Shown in pieces: positions 60,970-64,000 of a DNA stretch of 64,000 nt (position 1 is its first letter; each line of letters opens with the position of its first letter). Location: positions 344,618 through 408,617 of the forward strand of contig NZ_PDWQ01000004.1 in the NCBI RefSeq assembly GCF_010211745.1, read 5' to 3'. The notes beneath the pieces are model-generated. The model was given only the letters and a program-made list of their open reading frames with translations. It searched no databases and was not told the origin of the DNA. Both the position numbers and the translations under genes were made by a program. The DNA is from Pseudoxanthomonas kalamensis DSM 18571 (lineage in GTDB: Bacteria; Pseudomonadota; Gammaproteobacteria; Xanthomonadales; Xanthomonadaceae).

Positions 60970-61185
60970 TCAGTCGTAGGCCTTGATGATGTGGTTGATG
61001 GCGAACATCCCGTCCTCCAGGCCGGTCAACCGCTTGATTGTCTCGTAATCCTTTTCGAGCATGGCCTTGCGCTCCTCATCCGACAATCCGGCATGCCGCA
61101 TCACGCCATCCGGATCCTTCTCGTACTCTGCGGCCAGCGCCGCGTCGCGGCCGAGCCGCTTCATCAGATCAAGCAGTTTCGACAT
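60970..61185 (-). CDS. Split-borosin-type precursor peptide (SonA-like)
   Basis: The 71-residue peptide has an N-terminal helical domain and a short C-terminal tail. The pattern LGRDAALAAEY, then DPDGVMRHAGLSDEE, then KRLTG follows, nearly position by position, what I remember of the Shewanella SonA precursor (L-G-x-D-A-x-L, then N-P-E-x-V-M-R-x-x-G-L-T-D-E). The likely core is residues 59-71, GMFAINHIIKAYD, with beta-branched I66/I67 and I63 as probable N-methylation sites. ATG at 61185 follows AGGGG at good spacing; an upstream frame to 61314 has no similarity. It lies directly before the methyltransferase fusion, implying co-translation. Confidence 0.85.
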   Translation of the reverse strand: MSKLLDLMKRLGRDAALAAEYEKDPDGVMRHAGLSDEERKAMLEKDYETIKRLTGLEDGMFAINHIIKAYD

Positions 61186-61389
61186 GTGGTTCGCCCCTAA
61201 TCGACACGCATCCACCGCCATCGCCAGCGGACTAGGCAACGCGGTCCATGCGCCACGATCAGCCGAGGGTGCGGGAGCCTCCCACCGCGCCTTCGAGACC
61301 TGCGACATTAGCACAGGAAAACGGCCACGCCGCCGCCCGCGATGCCGGAAAACCGGACCGGTTTCGCAAACGGCGTCATTCGGGACCGA

Positions 61390-62430
61390 TCAGCCGCGGA
61401 ACACCGGCTCCAGCATGCGGAACGTGCCGGCGTCGGCGTCCATCTCCACCATGCCGCCCACCGGCACGATGAACTGCTCGCGGATGTGGCCGATCAGCGC
61501 GCCGCGGTAGGCTGGAATGCCGAGCGGCTTGACGTGGTCGTCGAGAATCTGCGCCAGGTTCAGCGAACCGTAGCCGTCGCCGGGCGTGCAGTCGGAGCAT
61601 TCGCCGAAGATCAGCCCGGCGATCCGGTCCAGCGCGCCCATCAGCTTGAGCGTGCTGAACATGCGGTCGATCCGGTACGGCGCTTCCGACACGTCTTCCA
61701 GGAACAGGATCTTGCCGTCGAAGTCCGGCAGGTACGGCGAACCGGCCAGCGCGGTCAGCACGGTCAGGTTGCCGCCGAACAGTTCGCCGCGCGCCTTGCC
61801 GCCGGTGACGGTCACGGTCCGGTTGCGGCGCGGCACCAGCTCGTCCTTGTCCTCGACCGGGTTGCGGTACTGCATCAGCTTGCGTTCGAAGAACAGTTCG
61901 CGGAACTGCTCGGCATTGAAGCGATTCCAGCTGCCGGTGCCCATCGGCCCGTGGAAAGTGACCAGACCGGTCTGCGCCTGCAGCGCGCAATGCAGGGCGG
62001 TGATGTCGGAATAGCCCAGCAGCACCTTCGGATTGCGGCGAATCATGCCGTAATCGAGCATCGGCAGCAGCCGGGCCGCGCCGGAACCGCCGCGCAGGCA
62101 GATCACGGCCTTGACTTCGTCGTCGGCGAAGGCGGCGTTGAGATCGGCGGCGCGCTCGGCGTCGGAACCGGCCAGGTGGCCGTAACGCGCGCCCAGATGC
62201 GCACCGGGCCGAACCTTGAACCCCAGCGCCTCGACCGTCTCGCGCGCCAGTTGCAGGCTGAACGGGTCGTCGACCGCCGCCGACGGACTGACCAGGGCCA
62301 CGGTATCGCCGCGCTTGATCGGCGGCGGCAGCAAACGGCCGTGTTCAGCCGCCAGTGCCGTGCCGCCACGCACCAAGGGCAGCATCAATGCCGTCAACGC
62401 CGCGCTGCCGATGAATCCTCGCCTGTCCAT
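61390..62430 (-). CDS. S66-family LD-carboxypeptidase
   Basis: The 346-residue protein has a Tat-like signal (MDRRGFIGSAALTALMLPL) and the S66 fold with catalytic Ser in LLGYSDITAL, Glu in FLEDVSEAPYRIDRM and His in IGHIREQF. Family members trim the terminal D-Ala of tetrapeptide muropeptides or act on immunity-type peptides such as microcin C. A twin-arginine-type signal on an S66 enzyme is unusual, since LdcA is normally cytoplasmic. It lies upstream of the borosin-like operon with a gap of about 200 bp. Confidence 0.9.
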   Translation of the reverse strand: MDRRGFIGSAALTALMLPLVRGGTALAAEHGRLLPPPIKRGDTVALVSPSAAVDDPFSLQLARETVEALGFKVRPGAHLGARYGHLAGSDAERAADLNAAFADDEVKAVICLRGGSGAARLLPMLDYGMIRRNPKVLLGYSDITALHCALQAQTGLVTFHGPMGTGSWNRFNAEQFRELFFERKLMQYRNPVEDKDELVPRRNRTVTVTGGKARGELFGGNLTVLTALAGSPYLPDFDGKILFLEDVSEAPYRIDRMFSTLKLMGALDRIAGLIFGECSDCTPGDGYGSLNLAQILDDHVKPLGIPAYRGALIGHIREQFIVPVGGMVEMDADAGTFRMLEPVFRG

Positions 62431-62594
62431 TCCACCGCCTGCCTGTTCGAAGGGCGATGCAGGATAACAACCGACATGACCCCCAACAATCCGAAGCAGG
62501 CACTCGGATTCGCCCCGAACATATCCCGATGCGTCCCGGAACTTGTAGTCTCCACCGGACGCGCCTCGCGAAACCCGCTCACCGGAGCATGACC

Positions 62595-63074
62595 ATGACC
62601 CACAAGAACACCATCTGCCTGTGGTTCGACGGCACCGCGCTCGAAGCGGCGACCTTCTATGCCGAGACTTTTCCCGACAGCGCAGTCACCGCTGTCCACC
62701 ATGCACCGGGCGACTACCCCTCCGGCAAAACGGGCGATGTGCTGACCGTCGAGTTCACCGTGCTCGGCATCCCCTGCCTGGGCCTCAACGGCGGACCGGT
62801 CTTCCGCCACAGCGAAGCGTTCTCGTTCCAGGTGACCACCGACGATCAGGCCGAAACCGACCGCTACTGGAACGCCATCGTCGGCAACGGCGGCCAGGAA
62901 AGCGCCTGCGGCTGGTGCAAGGACAAGTGGGGCCTGTCGTGGCAGATCACCCCGCGCGCACTGACCGAGGCCATCGCCGATCCCGACCCCGCGGCGGCCA
63001 AACGCGCCTTCGAGGCGATGATGACGATGGGCAAGATCGACATCGCGACCATCGAGGCCGCGCGACGCGGCTGA
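62595..63074 (+). CDS. VOC-family (PhnB-like) protein
   Basis: The 159-residue protein matches the PhnB/3-demethylubiquinone-methyltransferase-like VOC group: CLWFDGTALEAATFYAETFPDS, VEFTVLGIPCLGLNGGP and CGWCKDKWGLSWQITP. Glyoxalase-fold proteins of this group have no fixed activity. ATG at 62595 has GGAG 7 bases upstream; ATG at 62589 is also in frame. It diverges from the S66 gene. Confidence 0.9.
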   Translation: MTHKNTICLWFDGTALEAATFYAETFPDSAVTAVHHAPGDYPSGKTGDVLTVEFTVLGIPCLGLNGGPVFRHSEAFSFQVTTDDQAETDRYWNAIVGNGGQESACGWCKDKWGLSWQITPRALTEAIADPDPAAAKRAFEAMMTMGKIDIATIEAARRG

Positions 63075-63087
63075 AACGCCGCACCCG

Positions 63088-63116
63088 ATCCGGGCGGACT
63101 TGCATCCGCCCTGCAT
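63088..63116. terminator. Hairpin between VOC and DUF2892 genes
   Basis: GGGCGGA (63092-63098) and TCCGCCC (63105-63111) form a 7-bp stem between two convergent genes. No T-run follows on either side. Confidence 0.35.
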
Positions 63117-63128
63117 GCACTGATGGTT

Positions 63129-63311
63129 TCAGCGCTTGCAGGTATTGACGCCGATCAGCCGGTACAGCGGGCAGAAGTTGAACAGGCCGGTGGCCAGCGG
63201 CAGCACGCCGATCCAGGCCCATACCGGTCCGCCGGTTGCGGCCCACGCGATCAATGCCACGCCCACCAGGATGCGGACCCACTTGTCGATGCCGCCCACG
63301 TTCGCTTTCAT
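63129..63311 (-). CDS. DUF2892 inner-membrane protein
   Basis: The 60-residue protein begins MKANVGGIDKWVRILVGVAL, has two membrane helices and ends FNFCPLYRLIGVNTCKR, which is the DUF2892 (YgaP transmembrane-like) form. GGAGG lies 8 bases before the ATG at 63311. It may help sulfur or thiol transfer when linked to a rhodanese, but no rhodanese gene is adjacent here. Confidence 0.9.
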   Translation of the reverse strand: MKANVGGIDKWVRILVGVALIAWAATGGPVWAWIGVLPLATGLFNFCPLYRLIGVNTCKR

Positions 63312-63549
63312 CTGCGTATCCTCCGGTAAGGAGCGGGCAGTATCGCACCGTGGGGAACCACTGCATGCGTCGGCGTGCGAAGCGATTCCGGCGAGGGTTT
63401 TGCTGAACCCCGCCCCCTGCGCCACGACCGCCATTGTTGGCAGGCGCCGGGAACAGGCCTCATCATGATGCGGCGCATCAGGCAACACATCTTCCCTTCC
63501 CTCTTACCTCCGCGATGAAGGCCCGTACCCACGACGCCCCCAAGCCGGC

Positions 63550-64000
63550 ATGAGTCGCGCGCCGGACCGCGCAGACGCCAGGGCCGCATCCAGGATGGAA
63601 CGCTTGCAGTCGCCCATCGCCGCACTGGCGAGCGCGTTGCTGCACGTGCTGTTCTTCATCCTGCTGCTGTTGTCCGCCAAGCCGCTGCTGACCCCGCCGC
63701 AGGGCGCCAGCAGCGGTGGCCGGGTCAAGGTGGACTTCATCGGCCAGCCGCGCGAGGCCGATCCCGGCCCGGTCACGCCGCCGGCGGCGAACAAGCCCGC
63801 CGACAAGCGCGACCGTCCGCGCCCCACCCGGCCGCGCCCGGCCGCCTCGCCGGTGCAATCGACCCTGGTCGAACACACCGAGAATCCATTGCCGCCGCCG
63901 GAGGCCGCCGACACCCCCGAGCCGGCGGCGCCCAGCCCCGAGGACGAAGCCGCCGCGCAACGCCGCGCCCAGTCCGCGCCCGCGACCAGCCCACCCGCCC
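63550..64000 (+). CDS. TonB/TolA-like energy transducer, N-terminal part (truncated by window end)
   Basis: The frame stays open to the end of the window. The encoded protein has a short cytoplasmic start, one membrane helix (ALLHVLFFILLLLSA, near residue 37) and then a Pro/Ala/Glu-rich periplasmic stretch (PPAANKPADKRDRPRPTRP and PPPEAADTPEPAAPSP). That layout is the N-terminal half of a TonB- or TolA-type protein. ATG at 63550 is used; ATG at 63595 is closer to the helix. Confidence 0.6.
   Translation, partial: MSRAPDRADARAASRMERLQSPIAALASALLHVLFFILLLLSAKPLLTPPQGASSGGRVKVDFIGQPREADPGPVTPPAANKPADKRDRPRPTRPRPAASPVQSTLVEHTENPLPPPEAADTPEPAAPSPEDEAAAQRRAQSAPATSPPA

Noticed and set aside
60956..60985. 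The fusion as a product of a sequencing error joining two genes
   Set aside because: The frame from the GGDEF domain through the methylase is continuous, with a plausible linker and no stop. An error would have to remove a stop and keep frame; still worth resequencing.

Overview
The window is high-GC chromosomal DNA from a gammaproteobacterium, most likely Xanthomonadaceae/Lysobacteraceae (Lysobacter, Luteimonas or Xanthomonas relatives). The support is a palindromic LexA operator of the Xanthomonadales type (TTAGTAGTAATACTACTAA) in front of lexA, the conserved lexA-recA-...-recX-alaS-csrA-tRNA-Ser-tRNA-Arg order, and the style of the accessory genes.

Region 1 (1-30.5 kb) is accessory. An NRPS/PKS assembly line sits inside an exopolysaccharide-type locus. 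The outer genes are an O-antigen-ligase-like protein cut by the window edge, a YdcF-like membrane protein, a Wzx-like flippase and, on the far side, an EpsB_2/XrtA-type priming glycosyltransferase. Between them are a hybrid NRPS-PKS with a fused aminotransferase (half C-A-T-KS-AT-ACP-AMT, proline-type A-domain code), a bimodular NRPS (C-A-T-C-A-T) overlapping it by 4 bases, two exosortase-A-type alpha/beta hydrolases, a formyltransferase-like/GINT1-like protein, a secreted beta-propeller, and a terminating NRPS (C-A-T-TE). An Sfp-type phosphopantetheinyl transferase lies just outside. In gene order the line would join four amino acids and one malonate, with a beta-amino acid made by the in-line aminotransferase. 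A J-domain-like gene and its frameshifted tandem duplicate separate the assembly line from the glycosyltransferase.

Region 2 (30.5-53.5 kb) is mostly core: tRNA-Arg and tRNA-Ser, csrA, alaS, recX, recA, lexA, an UbiB/ABC1 kinase, cinA/pncC, a TonB-dependent receptor, mutS, katG, a cold-shock gene, trhO and two HI0933-type flavoproteins. A small insertion between recA and recX carries palindromic repeats and a probable HEPN-like gene.

Region 3 (53.5-64 kb) has a short DksA-like zinc-finger protein, a TPR/transglutaminase-like lipoprotein-style protein, a membrane-anchored Mrr-type nuclease, RidA, an M14 peptidase, SlyD, an S66 LD-carboxypeptidase, a VOC protein and a TonB/TolA-like partial gene.

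The most remarkable locus is 58410-61185. A 71-residue peptide closely resembling split-borosin precursors (Shewanella SonA type) lies 13 bp upstream of an 848-residue protein. That protein fuses a periplasmic TPR sensor, a membrane helix and a GGDEF diguanylate cyclase domain to a C-terminal tetrapyrrole-methylase-fold domain with borosin backbone N-methyltransferase motifs. This looks like a RiPP system whose alpha-N-methyltransferase is physically wired to a c-di-GMP signalling protein.
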